Below, piece by piece: positions 1-11,525 of a DNA stretch of 64,000 nt; within the stretch, counting starts at the first letter, position 1; each line of letters begins with the position of its first letter. Both the position numbers and the translations under genes were made by a program. The stretch is from Paulownia fortunei. Its lineage: Eukaryota > Streptophyta > Magnoliopsida > Lamiales > Paulowniaceae. The notes beneath the pieces were generated by a model that was not told where the DNA came from, made no database searches, and worked only from the letters and a program-made list of their open reading frames with translations. Location: positions 15,987,445 to 16,051,444 of the forward strand of contig CM033107.1 in NCBI GenBank assembly GCA_019321725.1. Reading direction: 5' to 3'.

Positions 1-71
1 NNNNNNNNNNNNNNNNNNNNNNNNNNNNNNNNNNNNNNNNNNNNNNNNNNNNNNNNNNNNNNNNNNNNNNN
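1..71. other. assembly gap
   Basis: Run of undetermined bases. It hides the distal end of the Athila-like element that fills the next 7 kb. Confidence 0.99.
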
Positions 72-860
72 NNNNNNNNNNTTTAAAAATTACATACTTA
101 CACATGAATGTACATGTAGTTGTGATTGTGGCATCCAGTAACGGCTTAAACGCCCTTTATGGGTCGAGGATATGCTTCCTATCCAGTTTTCTTATAAACT
201 GGCAAACATGGTCTTTTAATGTCAGATTTCCAAGACTATAAAACTCATATTCATTTTGAAAGCGATTCCATAAATCAAGAATTGCACATTGTACCAATCC
301 ACATGAATGCATCTCAAAAGTCAATATAATGTGATTTAAAGACTACTTACTCAGTTCATCTATAATGAATTTAAGTTTATCTTCTCAATTTTTAGAGACC
401 ATTCCTAAAGAATGACACTTTGTATTGCAAGTCCATCTAGCACAATTATGACAAACTTTTATTTTTTTCGCCCTTCATTTTTTTTTTAATATGTGCTTTT
501 ACCAAAACCAGACATGTATCTAGTAAGCAAATTGGGAAACTTATGTGAAAACTCACTTGCTCTTACCTTTGCTTCAATTATCCATCTCCGAGATGCCCTT
601 GTGCATAAGCATCCTCAATCTTTCAATCCTGATTTTATAAATTTTCAAAATTGCATTTTTAAGAAGAAAAGGAAATCGCTTCTTGAAAGTTAGAAAAATG
701 TCAGCCATTTTGAAAAGAACAAGAAAAGAGAATGAGAAAAGCAGAGAATATTTGTACAAAGATTTCAATTATTTAGAAAACTGACAAGTCCGACTTTAAT
801 AGCCACGGAGTATCGTTATCCACCACTTAATAAAGTCAGAGAAAATGAGTATATACAACA
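72..860 (-). other. Athila region downstream of integrase, no recognised domain
   Basis: Lies between the end of the integrase and the assembly gap, where Athila elements often carry a long untranslated or env-like stretch. I see only short unrelated open frames and no membrane-protein signature, no polypurine tract and no second LTR. Confidence 0.5.
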
Positions 861-1875
861 TTAATCATAACAAGGGTTAGAAAGAAAAAGAATTTTCTCT
901 TGTGAAAATTGATTTTTTCGAAATGGTTTAACTCTTTGTTCATTTAATGTGAATATGTTACCATTTCTGGGATTTTCAATGTCAATCGCCCCATAAGGAT
1001 ATACATTTTCTACAACAAAATGACCACTCCACCTTGATCTCAATTTTATAGGAAACAAATTCAATCGAGAATTATAAAGAAAAACCTTTTGTCCAACCTC
1101 AAATATTTTTCTTAAAATTTTATTATCATGAAAATCTTTGATTCTTACTTTATAAATTTTAGAATTCTCATATGCATCATTTCTCAATTCTTGAAGTTCA
1201 TTGATTTACAATTTGCCCAATTTTAAAGCTTCATCAAGGTTGAAGTTAAACATTTTGATTGCCCAATAAGATGTTCAAGTTCAACAAGTAAATGACAAGG
1301 TTTTCCATAAACTATCCTATAAGGAGACATACTTAATGATATTTTGAAAGTAGTTTTATATGCCCAAAGTGTATCGGTAAGTCTAAGAGACCAGTCTTTA
1401 GGGTTTGGTTTAATTGTTTTCTCCAAAATTTGTTTTATCTTCTTATTTGTAAGTTCAACCTGTCTATTTATCTAAGGGTGATAAGGGGTTGTAACTTTAT
1501 GTATGATTCCATATTTTCTCATTAAAGTTCCAAAAATTTTGTTACAAAAATATTTTCCTCCATTACTGATAATAGATCTAGGAAATCCAAATTGACTTAA
1601 AATATTTTCTTTCAAAAATTTTATCACTATTTTGTGATCATTGTTTCGATAAAGATTGCCTCGATCTATTTTGAAACATAATCTATGACAACCAATATGT
1701 AAAGAAAAATAAATGATAATGGAAATGGCCCCATAAAATTAATACCCCAACAGTCGAAGATTTCAATCACTAGGATAGGGTGTAGGGGCATCATATTTCT
1801 CTTTGAAAGGGACCTTAACTTTTGACAATTTTTACAACTTTTGCAGAAAGTGTAATTGTCTTTGAAAAGAGTTGG
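861..1875 (-). pseudogene. Athila integrase core and C-terminal part, broken
   Basis: Integrase inserts the element cDNA into chromosomal DNA. Frames at 1223-1426 and 861-1187 carry the end of the core (LWAYKTTFK, MSPYRIVYGKPCHL) and the C-terminal tail (RNDAYENSKIYK, then LRSRWSGHF and QRVKPF), typical of Athila-group integrase. The second half of the zinc finger (CKSCKNCQ-like) is visible around 1805-1835. Stops and frameshifts separate the pieces, and the central catalytic region between about 1430 and 1800 is not open in any single frame. It is a relic. The continuation upstream is the frame at 1876-2283. Confidence 0.8.
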
Positions 1876-2283
1876 TCAATAAAATCCACATTGCAAGATT
1901 TTTGCAATAGTTTTCTTTATAGAAAAATGACCACCACATGCTTCTGAATGACAAAATTTGACAATATTATATATCTCATTGTCTGGTACACATCTTCGAA
2001 AGATTTGATCTGGACAATATTTGAATAGGTATTGATCAACCAAATAAAAGTTTTTAACCTCAGTCAAAAACTTCTTTTTGTCTCCAGAGTTCCAATGCGA
2101 TGACATCTTTCCTATCATAAGAAAATTAACAAAGTCAGCAAACCAAGGTAAAATAGAAATATTAAATAGTTGTTCATTAGGGAAAGTGTCATTAATAGGT
2201 GTGGTTTGAAATGAGTCATCACAAACAAGTCTCGATAAATGATCAGCCACTACATTCTCTACTCCATTTTTATCTCGAATCAT
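1876..2283 (-). pseudogene. Athila RNase H C-terminus and integrase zinc-binding region
   Basis: The frame begins with the end of the RNase H domain (ENVVADHLSRL, a hallmark of gypsy polyproteins). It continues into the integrase N-terminal histidine-cysteine finger, with the pattern CHSEACGGHFSIKKT, in which histidines of the H-H-C-C finger are visible. It is 135 codons and stops where the second cysteine pair should follow, so the finger is split by a frameshift. Upstream it should join the RT/RNase H frame at 2434-3114, but about 150 bp with stops lie between. Confidence 0.8.
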
Positions 2284-2433
2284 AATATTAAATTCCTAGA
2301 GTAAGAGAATCCACCTAATCAGTCTTTGGTTTGGCATATTTTTTTGACAAAAGATATTTCAAAGCTACATGATCACTGAAAACAATAACTGGTGAGCCAA
2401 CAAGATAAGATCGAAATTTGTCCAATACAAAAA

Positions 2434-3498
2434 CTACAGCAAGTAATTTTTTTTTTTAGTTGTTGTATAATTTAATTGAGCACCATTTAAAGTTTTACTT
2501 ACATGGTAAATAACATATGGTTTCTTATTTTTTCTTTGTCCCAAGTCAGCTCCAACAGCATAATCACTAGCATCACACATTATTTCAAAAGGTAAAGTCC
2601 AATTTGGAGGCTGCATGATTGGAGCATATGTAAGCATGCTTTTAAGCTTAATAAAAGCATTTTCACAATTTTCAGTCCATTCAAAAATAGTGTCTTTTGT
2701 TATAAGATTACACAAAGGTTTAGATATTATACTAAAATCTTTGATAAATCTTCTATAAAAACCAGCATGTCCTAAAAATGATCTAACCTCCTTCACAATC
2801 TTTGGTGTTGATAAATTGGTAATTAACTCAATTTTAGATTTGTCAACCTCAATACTTTTTGATGAAATAATGTATCCAAGAACAATACCAACTGTTACCA
2901 TGAAATGACATTTCTCCCAATTGAGCATAAGATTCTTTTCTTCACACCTGATCAAAACATTTTCTAAATTAGACAGGCAATCATCAAATGAATTACTAAA
3001 AATAGAAAAATCATCCATGAAGATTTCAAGAAAACATTCAACCATGTCACTAAAAATACTAAGTATGCATCGTTGGAATGTAGCTAGTGCACTACATAAT
3101 CCAAAAGGCATCATTCGATATGCAAAAGTACCAAAAGGACATGTAAAAGTTATTTTCTCTTGATCTTCAAGTGCAATTGCAATTTGATTATACCCAGAAT
3201 ATCCATCTAAAAAGCAATAAAATTCATGTCCAGCAACTCTTTCTAAAATTTAATCCATGAAAGGTAATGGAAAATGATCTTTTCTAGTAACTGAGTTGAG
3301 TTTCATATAGTCAATGCACATTCGCCAACCAATAACAGTCCCAGTTGAAATTAATTCATCATTCTCATTCTTGACTACAGTAACTGCAAATTTCTTAGGT
3401 ACAACTTGAGTAGAACTTACCCATTTGCTATCAGAAATAGGATAAATGATTCTATTATCTAAGAGTTTAATTACTTTATTTCTCACTACTTCTTTCAT
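2434..3498 (-). pseudogene. Athila reverse transcriptase and RNase H N-terminus, broken
   Basis: Reverse transcriptase copies the element RNA into cDNA; RNase H removes the RNA strand. The N-terminal part (3250-3498) has GWRMCIDYMKLN and KDHFPLPF. The rest (2434-3114) has MPFGLCSALATFQR, the polymerase active site as FMDDFSIF (the two catalytic aspartates are present), FLGHAGFYRRFI and the start of RNase H (FEIMCDASDYAVGA). The two frames do not join: around 3115-3250 the frame is broken, in the region that should read as the YSGYNQI segment. The end at 2434 runs into a poly-A-coded KKK stretch that replaces the expected TTEKE motif, a sign of replication slippage. Confidence 0.85.
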
Positions 3499-3716
3499 AT
3501 TAGGATTTAGCTTTCATTGCATTTCTCTAGAAAGTTTAGCATTCTCCTCTAGATAGATGTTATATGTTTAAATGAAAGGATTAATACCTTTAATATAATG
3601 TTCCATCCTAAAGTATTCTTATGCATTTTCAGAGTTTCAATCAACTTACCTTCTTGAGATGCATTGAGTTTGGAAAAAATTATTACTGAAAAAGTCTCAT
3701 TCTCACCTAAGAAAGA

Positions 3717-4334
3717 TTATTTCAAATCAACTGGCAAAGGTTTCAAATCAACCATGGGAGCTTTAATACTTGATGGAATAGATTTTACTGTTGATGATGA
3801 AAGTTTTTTAAACTTTGGCTTCCAAAAATATTTTTCTTGTACCTGTAAAAAATCAGAGATAGTAGTAGTATGTGTTTTTTTACAAATACTTTCACTTTCG
3901 AAACAAGTTTCCAATGAATCTGAAGAGTTAGTGGTAGTAAAGTATTCATGAACAAGTTCCTCAATTGAATCCACTTCATGTACTTTGACATCTTCTGTAG
4001 GTTGCTTACAAACATTAAACACATTTAGTTCCAAAGTCATATTTCCAAATGATAACTTCAAAATACCATTCCTACAATTGAACAAAGCATTTGAAGTTAC
4101 AAGAAAAGGACGACCCAAAATGATAGGAATTTGTGTATGTATTTGTGCAACAGACTTTGTGTCCAAAAGAATGAAATCAATTTGTATCAACACTTCTTCT
4201 ACTATTCCCTTTGGAACTTTAATCGAACAGTCAGTTAGTTGGAGTACAATAGAAGTTGTTTTAAGTTCTCCTAAACATAATTGTTCATAAACTGAGAAAG
4301 GTAGAATATTTACACTAGCACCAAGATCAAGCAA
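3717..4334 (-). pseudogene. Athila aspartic protease (retropepsin-like)
   Basis: Open frame of 205 codons. It starts within the active-site loop LDLGASVNILP, which matches the D-[TS/L]-G-A-S-V-N pattern of plant gypsy proteases; threonine is replaced by leucine. It later shows the conserved IPIILGRPFL motif. This protease would cut the element polyprotein. The N-terminal piece before the active site is not in the same frame. The C-terminal 80 residues are a linker to the reverse transcriptase, rich in Ser and Lys. The DLG replacement and the upstream break argue that the protein is not functional. Confidence 0.8.
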
Positions 4335-4384
4335 AGCACGCTCTATTCTAGTGTTTCCTATGATACATGAAATGGTTGGACAAC

Positions 4385-4913
4385 CTAAATCTTTGTACTT
4401 GGGTGGAGTGAATTGTTGAATGATTGACTAACACTTTTAGTCAAAAATATCTTCTTTTGTACATGATGTTTTCTTTTGATTGTACACAAATCTTTTGAAA
4501 ATTTGGCATAAGGTGGAACTTGCTTGATTACATCCAACAATGGAATATTAATCTTGACTTGTTTAAATATTTCAAAAATTTCAGCATTTGAGTTCAATTT
4601 TTGAGTTGCTTGCAATTTTTGAGGAAAGGGTGTTCGAGATAAATATTTTTCTTTTTCATCATTTTTACACTTACCTTCTTCAAACTTACCTTCATCATCA
4701 AGCATCAAGACTATTTCCATTTTTCATTTCTGGAGGTGGATTAGAAATTTTCTTCTTGGGATGAATTGTCTTGTCAATAACTTTTCCATTCCGAAGAGTT
4801 GTAATTGAATTAGCCTCCTTGACTGCATTTTCACCTAAGAAAGAAACATGACACTGAGTGGAAGGATTAGGTTGAGGTTGAGCAGGAAATTTACCTTTTT
4901 CATGAGTACACAA
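4385..4913 (-). pseudogene. Athila gag-protease linker
   Basis: Two overlapping frames (4698-4913 and 4385-4720), charged and rich in Lys, Pro and Asn. The first contains EANSITTLRNGKVID, which corresponds to the conserved linker of Athila polyproteins between gag and protease. The second has the PFPQKL motif that precedes the protease in this group. A frameshift near 4710 divides them. No catalytic function is expected for this stretch. Confidence 0.65.
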
Positions 4914-5138
4914 AGAAGCTGTCAGTGTGTGCTTCTGATCTCATTGATAGCTTGTGAAGTCTGATTATTGATATTTGTTTGTTCATGCATAAATCCTTGC
5001 AAAGTCTCCTCTAGGGATTTTGTATGTGGAGCTGGATAAGAATAAAAATTTGGTGGTTTTTGTGAATGCAGCGGTTGGGCACGATTATCATCTCGCCAAT
5101 TGAAATTAGGATGATTTCTCCATTATGGATTGTAAGTT

Positions 5139-6079
5139 TCAAAATATGGAGAATGGAAAGGTTTTTTGAATGTGTTCATGAAATTTGCTTGTATTGAATG
5201 TTTGGACATTCATTAGTACATGCTCCAAAAGTTCACAATTGCTACAAACTTCTTTCTCTTGCACATATTTGATTTTCTTTACTTTTTTAAGTTCCATGGC
5301 TTCAACTTTTCTTAAACTAGCAAGCCTAGCATTTAGATCATCTTGGCTAAGGTAATATTTTCCTTTATTACTATTAGCAAGATTAGATCTAATAGAACTT
5401 TCGAAAGAATTAACACTATGCCATGATTGAAAATTTTCTGGCAAATGATCTAGATATTCTATGGCTTAATCAGGTTCTTTATCAAGAAACTCACCATTAC
5501 ACATTGTTTCAATAAATTATTTGGTTTTAGGAGTTAAACCTTCATAAAAGAAACTAATTAAGCACCATTTTTCAAAAGATGTGGGTATGAATTCAACAAA
5601 TCTTTAAATCTTTCCCAATATTGAAAGAAAGCTTCATTAGCATTTTGAGAAAAATTTTGAATTTGTCTTTTCAAAGCATTAGTTTTATGAGTTGGAAAGA
5701 TTTTTTTAAAAAATTCAGCTTGCATTTCTTGCCAAGTGCCAATTGACCTAGGTTTTAAAGAATTAAGCCAATTTTTTGCTTTATCTTTTAAAGAAAAAGG
5801 AAATAATTTGAGGTTAACAATCTCATTTGTGCAAGTTTGATCATCAAAAGTGGCACATATTTCATCAAATTCTTTGAAATACAAGTAAGGGATTTCAAAG
5901 TCTAAATCATGGAAATTCAGAAGTAAAGGGATCATACCTGACTTGAATCGAAAGTTATTTGCATTCAGAAGAAAAATGAAACAAGAAGGAGAAGAATTTC
6001 GAGGAGGTTGCAAGTAATAATGCATGGTATGCACCTGTTGATTCTCATTTTCATCCTAGACACTTTCATTTTTAGCCAT
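5139..6079 (-). pseudogene. Athila gag (capsid), broken
   Basis: Gag forms the virus-like particle. An ATG at 6079 begins a frame with an in-frame TAG about ten codons later; the frame then continues to 5558. It has the retrotransposon gag core: FPFSLKDKAKNWLNSL, then a WQEMQAEFF segment and FSQNANEAFFQYWERFKDLL. After a stop near 5558 the homology resumes to 5139, including a NFQSWHS segment and a CSNC half of a zinc knuckle whose remaining cysteine and histidine are not clear. Stops and frameshifts make this a relic. Confidence 0.82.
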
Positions 6080-6244
6080 GGGTTCCGTGTGTGGAGATGA
6101 TTCAAACAAAGTTTCAGAATTATTTCTAACTAAACGTTGAGAATTATGACTACGATACCATATAACCATATCTCCATAAAGAAAATAAACAAACTATATT
6201 TACACAGAAAAAATATTAACAAACCTGAATACTTACCTAGCCTT

Positions 6245-6261
6245 CCCTGGCAACAGCGCCA
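6245..6261 (-). other. primer binding site, tRNA-Asp type
   Basis: On the minus strand the site reads TGGCGCTGTTGCCAGGG. It is complementary, with two changes, to the 3' end of plant tRNA-Asp (ending CGGCAACGGCGCCA), the usual primer of Athila elements. It begins six bases from the LTR end. Confidence 0.82.
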
Positions 6262-6267
6262 AAAACT

Positions 6268-7307
6268 TGCTACAACTTTAAGTTTGCAAACCCAAGTGCA
6301 GATTGTATTAAGTAATAAATTTTTCATGAGTCCAAAGTCGATCCACAGGAAAATTGTTTGAAGAATTCAAGTTTATATTTCTAAAAAAAGAGGATTTATG
6401 TTAATCAAAATATATGAACAATTAAAATTAATGTATGTTGTAACTAAAAAATAACCAAAGTAATAAAAGTACTGAGGATTAGGGATCCACTTTTGAGTTT
6501 TAAAGAGGAAACAGTTATTTATTCTTTTTACCTCTATTAATTGCCACAATTGAAATCCATACATAATGAAGGTTCCAATGGGAAGATATTATCAAATAAC
6601 TCATGCAATAAGGTAATCATAATATTGTCTTACTATTGCAAATTATCTCTTAATGCCAACACTTATTTATGGATCAAGCATTTATCCACACCTTCGTCAA
6701 CAACAAATTAAGGTTTCACATTAGCAATCGGTAGGGTAAAACCATACAATAAGCTAAATGAACCCAAGTATTTGTTGTGCCATTAGAGATACATAAATCA
6801 AGAATCACCACAAAATAAATAGGGTTTAGATCAAAATTCAAAATAATAATACAACATACTTAAACATTTTCTACTCTTATAACTATTCCTCTTTCTCCAT
6901 CAAGAGGTTCACCCTTTTTCCTCAGCAAAATGAAATTTAGAAACACATAATAAAAGTAGTAAAGACTAAAAATATAAGAGATACTAGATAATGCATTTCT
7001 ATTACTACTAGAAAACTTACATTACTAGAAAATATATAAACTAGAAAACTTAGCCTAAAGAAACCCTCTACCCCCCCTCTCTTACAAGCTTAATACATGG
7101 CCTATTTGTAGTACTTAGAGTAAGCTAGAGGTCAAACAAATAATGGAGGGATTAATCAAGTGGTATGCTAGTTGTCAAGAGTTGATAAGTTGTTACACCA
7201 AGTCCTCACCTACCGAATTGAATTATATTTTTTGGTCAGATACAGCCAGATTTTGATTGTGCATAAAGTAGCAAAATGGTATATCTTTCAATGCTAATAG
7301 ATTTTCA
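6268..7307 (-). repeat. Athila 5' LTR (approximate)
   Basis: The lower border is set by the TG/CA end six bases from the primer site. The upper border is inferred from the loss of copia homology at 7312 and a CA at 7306-7307. No second LTR is present for comparison, so the length (about 1.04 kb) is an estimate. No gene is seen inside. Confidence 0.55.
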
Positions 7308-7311
7308 TATA

Positions 7312-8270
7312 TCCCCATCGTCGTATACTAAGAAGATATCTTTAGTCCTTCTCAAGTACTTAAGGATCATCTTTACGGCCTTCCAGTGCTCTTCGTCTAG
7401 ATTAGATTGATATATGCTCGTGACACTCAGAGCATGTGCAACATTTGGCCTCGTACATAGCATACCATACATTATGCTTCCAATGGTGGATGTATAAGGT
7501 ATGCGAGTCATCCTTTCTCTTTTCTCGGAGTCTTAGGTGACATAGACTTCCAGAGAGAAATGTCATGACTCATCGGCAGGAATCCCCTCTTGGATTCCTC
7601 CATGATAAACCCTTGTAGCATCTTATCTATGTATGTAGATTGGGACAATCCAATTATCCTTCTAGATATATCCCTATAGATCTTTATACCAAAGATGAAA
7701 GATGCATCTCCCAAATCCTTCATGAAGAATTGGTTAGACAACCAAGTCTTAGTTAACTGCAATATCCCTACATCATTCCCAATGAGTAGGATGTCGTCAA
7801 CATATAACACAACAAAAGATAGCAAATCATCAAAAAAATCATTAAGATTAAGAATACCTATAGAATTATGGTAAATGTTGAGTTGTGCCCAAGAGATAAC
7901 TTGGAATAACTCTTCTAGTATACCAAAACCACCAGGTAAGGTGATGAATACATCCATATTATTTAACATGTTGGGTATTATGTCCTGAATATATGACACT
8001 TTTAGCTCATCTCGGATGGTCATTTATGTGATATTATGTACTGTTAAATATTTTGGGATAACTCATAAGACTTTAACTCCTCCTACATGAGCAAAGGTAG
8101 CAATACTCTCCATTAACCTCAAACTACCTCCCCTGTACACTAAATGAATTTATTTTTTGCTAGAGTTTTACCAAGGTTATTGGCTGTCTCTATAAACTCA
8201 TCATCTTTTCCTTGATTGGCTCCACAAAAGATAGAAATACAGTTGAACTTGCAAGTGGAAAACACTTCCA

Positions 8271-8271
<1 letters not shown>
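7312..8271 (-). pseudogene. chimeric retropseudogene: LOG-type cytokinin phosphoribohydrolase joined to copia RT/RNase H
   Basis: From the ATG at 8271 the minus strand codes, without introns, for about 150 residues of a LOG protein (cytokinin riboside 5'-monophosphate phosphoribohydrolase, which releases active cytokinin in the cytosol). Visible are the N-terminal ISIFCGANQGK segment, the YRGGSLRLM glycine-rich segment and the signature [10 protein letters not shown], where the family has PGGxGTxxE. Near 7814-7817 the frame passes directly into copia reverse transcriptase ([14 protein letters not shown]) and on to the start of RNase H. One frameshift near 8150 and at least two stops (a TGA and a TAA) break the LOG part. 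Plant LOG genes normally have several introns, so the absence of introns indicates a copy made from mRNA. Template switching between LOG mRNA and copia RNA during reverse transcription best explains the join. Confidence 0.8.

Positions 8272-8305
<34 letters not shown>
8272..8305. repeat. (CT)n microsatellite
   Basis: Pure CT run; on the minus strand a GA tract directly ahead of the LOG start codon. GA-rich 5' leaders are common in plant mRNAs, so it may be part of the captured leader, later expanded. Confidence 0.85.
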
Positions 8306-8307
<2 letters not shown>

Positions 8308-9468
8308 TAACACCCCTTAACCTAACTACAGAACCCAAATAAGCTGATACGGTTAAGTAAAGAAATATTAACGTTTTATCAATTCTAGAGTTATGGTTTT
8401 AATAAAAGTTCTCCTTTTTGGCTATAAGAGAAAGAACTTGAATTCATTTGTTGTTTCATTTCATTTAAACACAATATATACATAAATCAAAACTGAGTAC
8501 ATCTATTTATAAAACCATAACAGAGCGACTTATTTAAAAATAAAATAGAAAGAACTTCAATTCATTTGTTGTTTCATTTCATTTAAACACAACATATACA
8601 TAAATCAAAATTGAGTACATCTATTTACAAAACCATAACAGAGCGACTTATTTAAAAATAAAATAGATTTTTCAAAATAGGCTACAAAACAGCTCGAAGC
8701 ATGGCATATGAACAAATCTCTATCTGGCCACTTTGGAGACTTAGTCAAACTCTAAACCTATACATTTCCACCTACATCACATGAATCTAATGAGTTAAAG
8801 GCTCAGTAAGGTAAAACTAATGCAATAATAAATACCGTACATGAAAATCACATAAATGATTAAATGTATTATTCAATTTAATAACTTTCTTTCTTAAATC
8901 ATTCTTTAGGGTCCTTGAAGTGTGATACGTAACTAATAGTGATAGACTGTAGTTTTCAGAACCAGTTAATAAAAAATCAAAAGGAGCCAAAATGAAACCA
9001 AATAAAATGGCATGTTTCGTGAGCAAATTTGGAGATAATCTTTTATTGGATCAAAGAAGCATCATATTTTGAAAAAAAGGTCATTTTTACATAAGTCCAT
9101 AATATGTAGATCAAAATATATACAAGAAATCACATAGAGTTTGCAATCGGTTATTGGGCTTGCAACAAATTTAAAATCACATATTTCTAGACTTGGGCAA
9201 GTTTTGTAATTTGGTCATAACTTGTTGCTCAAAATCCCTTTTCACTTAAATCTTAATCCATTATAAAGCTAACATAGAGGGCTACAACTTTTCTGGTGGA
9301 AGCTTAACCTGATTTGGCCTTGATAGAAGCAAATAAATTGTCCATGTGTTTATATTGGAAGGAATCTTCCTATGGAGACACATCTCCTTAAATCAAGCAT
9401 AAATTTCTCCATCGTGATTAAAATCAAGTAAATCAAGCTAGAAAAGAAAGCCAAGACAAGATGTTACA
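8306..9468 (-). repeat. LTR related to family A, recombinant copy
   Basis: Starts TGTAACACCCC and ends GATGTTACA, the same kind of termini as the family A LTRs at 17258-19542 and 60541-62833. The first 650 bp match them closely (the segment from TAACACCCC to the GGxCCTTGAAGTGTG block); the remaining 500 bp do not. The five bases on either side (ctctt and gcttt) do not match, so no target duplication is claimed. Confidence 0.6.
8429..8664. repeat. tandem duplication, 2 x 118 bp
   Basis: Two adjacent copies of a 118-bp unit inside the LTR differ at about five positions. Other family A copies have only one copy of the unit, so it is a local duplication. Confidence 0.85.
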
Positions 9469-9509
9469 GCTTTGTAGAAGACCACAACAACTAATTTAGT
9501 CATTACCAA

Positions 9510-11525
9510 TATTGTAGAATGTAGAAATTAAAACCTGTTGGATATAGTTCGATCAATGATAAGTTTTACTGGACTTTCTTTTCATTCTTAGGCTATGTTC
9601 CAAAAATGGTGGCATATCTATTAAATAGAGTGCCATCAAAGTTGGTGCCCAAAACACCATATGAGATATGGTGTGGGAAAACCACCCTCTTATAAATACC
9701 TTAGGGTATGCAGGTGTGCTGCTTACATGAAGCAGCAAGTGGGAGATAAATTGGATATGAGATCCAGTTTATGTTAGTTCGTGGAATATCTAAAGAAATC
9801 CATTGGATACTATTGACTCCTTAGAATAAAGGGTGTTTGTTTCGAGGAATGCCACATTCTTAGAGGAAGAGTTTCAATTCGATAGAAATGGAAAAGTCGT
9901 GGAACTTGAAAAAATTCAAAAACCATAGAACCTCTCAACATACATAGTAATGGGTCAACCAACTAAGGCTGGGCCTTCTAACACACAACCTCATAGGAGA
10001 TCTGAAAAGATCACAAAGCCACCTGAGAGGTATGACTTTTTGTTAGATAACAACAAGGAGAATCTTCCCTTAGATAGTGATTCGAGGACTTATGGAGAGG
10101 CGATGTCTGACATGGACTTGGGAAGTTAGCAAGATAACATACAATCCAAGATGGACTCCATGTACCCCAACAAGTTATGGGCCATAGTGGACCCACCAAA
10201 GGGAATAGTTCCCATTAGCGTAAATGAGTCCACAAGCGAAAGCTTGGAGTAAATGGAGAGGTGGTTACCTACAAAGCACGACTAGTTGTAAAAGGTTATA
10301 CTTAGAAGTAAGGAATTGATTATGAGGAAACTTTTTCACCAGTAGTGATGCTTAAATCTATTAGGATACTACTGGCCACAACGAGATATGGCAGATGGAT
10401 ATGAAGACCACTTTCCTTATTTAAAACATTAAGGAAGAGATCTACATGAGGCCGCTAGATGGCTTCATATCCAGAGGGGGCGAGCAAAAGGTTTGTAAGC
10501 TCCAGAGATCTATTTATGGACTCAAGCAGGCTTCCTAAAGTTGGAATATCCAATTTGACGAGGTAATCAAATCATTTGATTTCCACAAGAGTCTAAATGT
10601 ACTTTTTATCTATAAGTAGGTTAGTAGGATGCAGTCATAATTATTATATTGTATGTTGATGATATCCTACTCATTGGGAATAATGTAGAGATGCTGAAGT
10701 CAACTAAGACTTGGTTGTCTAACTAGTTATCCATGAAAGATTTGGGATAAGCATCCTTTATTCGGGGAATAAAGATCTATATAGATAGGTCTAGAAGGAT
10801 GATCAGACTATCCTAATTCATGTACATAGATAAAATACTAAAGGGGTTTAGCATGGATGAATCTAAATAAGGATTCTTGCCAATGAATCATGGCATTTCT
10901 CTCTCAAGGGCTATGCCCGCATTTCTCTCTCAAGGGCTATGCCCCCAAAGACTCCTAAGGAGAGAGAATTGATGACTCATATACCTTATGTATCTACCAT
11001 TGGAAGCATAATGTGTGGTATATTATGTACGAGGCCTGATGTTGCATATACTCTGAGTGTCACGAGCAGATATCAGTTCAATCCAGGTGAGGGACTTTGG
11101 AATGATATATTTCTTGTATATGGTTCTAGAAAACTAAAACTAGAAGATTATAATGATTCTAGTTTTCAGTCCAATATATATGACTCGGAGTTAATATCTA
11201 GATACGTATTCACCATGAATGGTGGTACAGTCAGCTGGAAGAGTTCCAAGCAAGAGACGACTGTGGATTCTACCACTGATGCTAATACATTACTGTATGC
11301 GATGCAACAAAGAAAGTTGTTTGGATGAGGAACTTCATCGGTGTAGTTCCATCTATTGTTATTAATGTATTGATATACACAATAGCTATTACGCAAAAAA
11401 AGAACCAACATCTCATCAAAGATAGAAGCACATTATGAGGCGATACCACCTAATTAGAGAGATCATTGGTAGAGGTGATATCTTAATGAATATAGTTGCT
11501 TTGACAATAAATGTAGCAGACCTAC
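9510..11525 (+). pseudogene. copia integrase end, reverse transcriptase and RNase H, heavily broken
   Basis: The reading frame changes many times. Recognisable in order are the integrase end with the YEMWYGKTPSYKYL-like segment (about 9650-9710), the RT start (YKARLV-like, about 10270), the IYGLKQAS segment (10510-10540), the active site region VDDILLIGN (about 10655-10690) and the RNase H lead-in. One frame of 129 codons (10939-11328) holds PKTPKERELMTHIPY, the SIMCGILCTRPDVA segment and GGTVSWKSSKQET. A 23-bp direct repeat of the sequence before this frame (about 10903-10940) indicates slippage. No protein is expected. Confidence 0.8.

Larger units (their letters stand above)
72..7307 (-). 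mobile_element. Athila-like Ty3/gypsy retrotransposon, 3'-incomplete and decayed
   Basis: Reading the minus strand from 7307 downward: an LTR (6268-7307), a tRNA-Asp primer site (6245-6261), gag (about 5139-6079), a gag/protease linker, an aspartic protease, reverse transcriptase, RNase H and integrase ending near 861. The gag core, the linker with a TTLRNGK-like motif, the FMDD polymerase motif and the VKPF-like end of the integrase match the Athila lineage of plant Ty3/gypsy elements. Several frameshifts and stops break every domain, so the copy cannot make its own proteins. The 3' LTR is missing and would lie before position 72. The upper LTR border abuts a copia fragment at 7308-7312, which suggests insertion into the LOG-copia chimera. 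Confidence 0.88.

Noticed and set aside
72..860. Env-like gene of the Athila element
   Set aside because: No membrane segments or long frame on the element strand.
8271..8305. GA tract as a GAGA-type promoter of a live LOG gene
   Set aside because: The downstream LOG frame is broken and fused to copia, so a working promoter is not supported.
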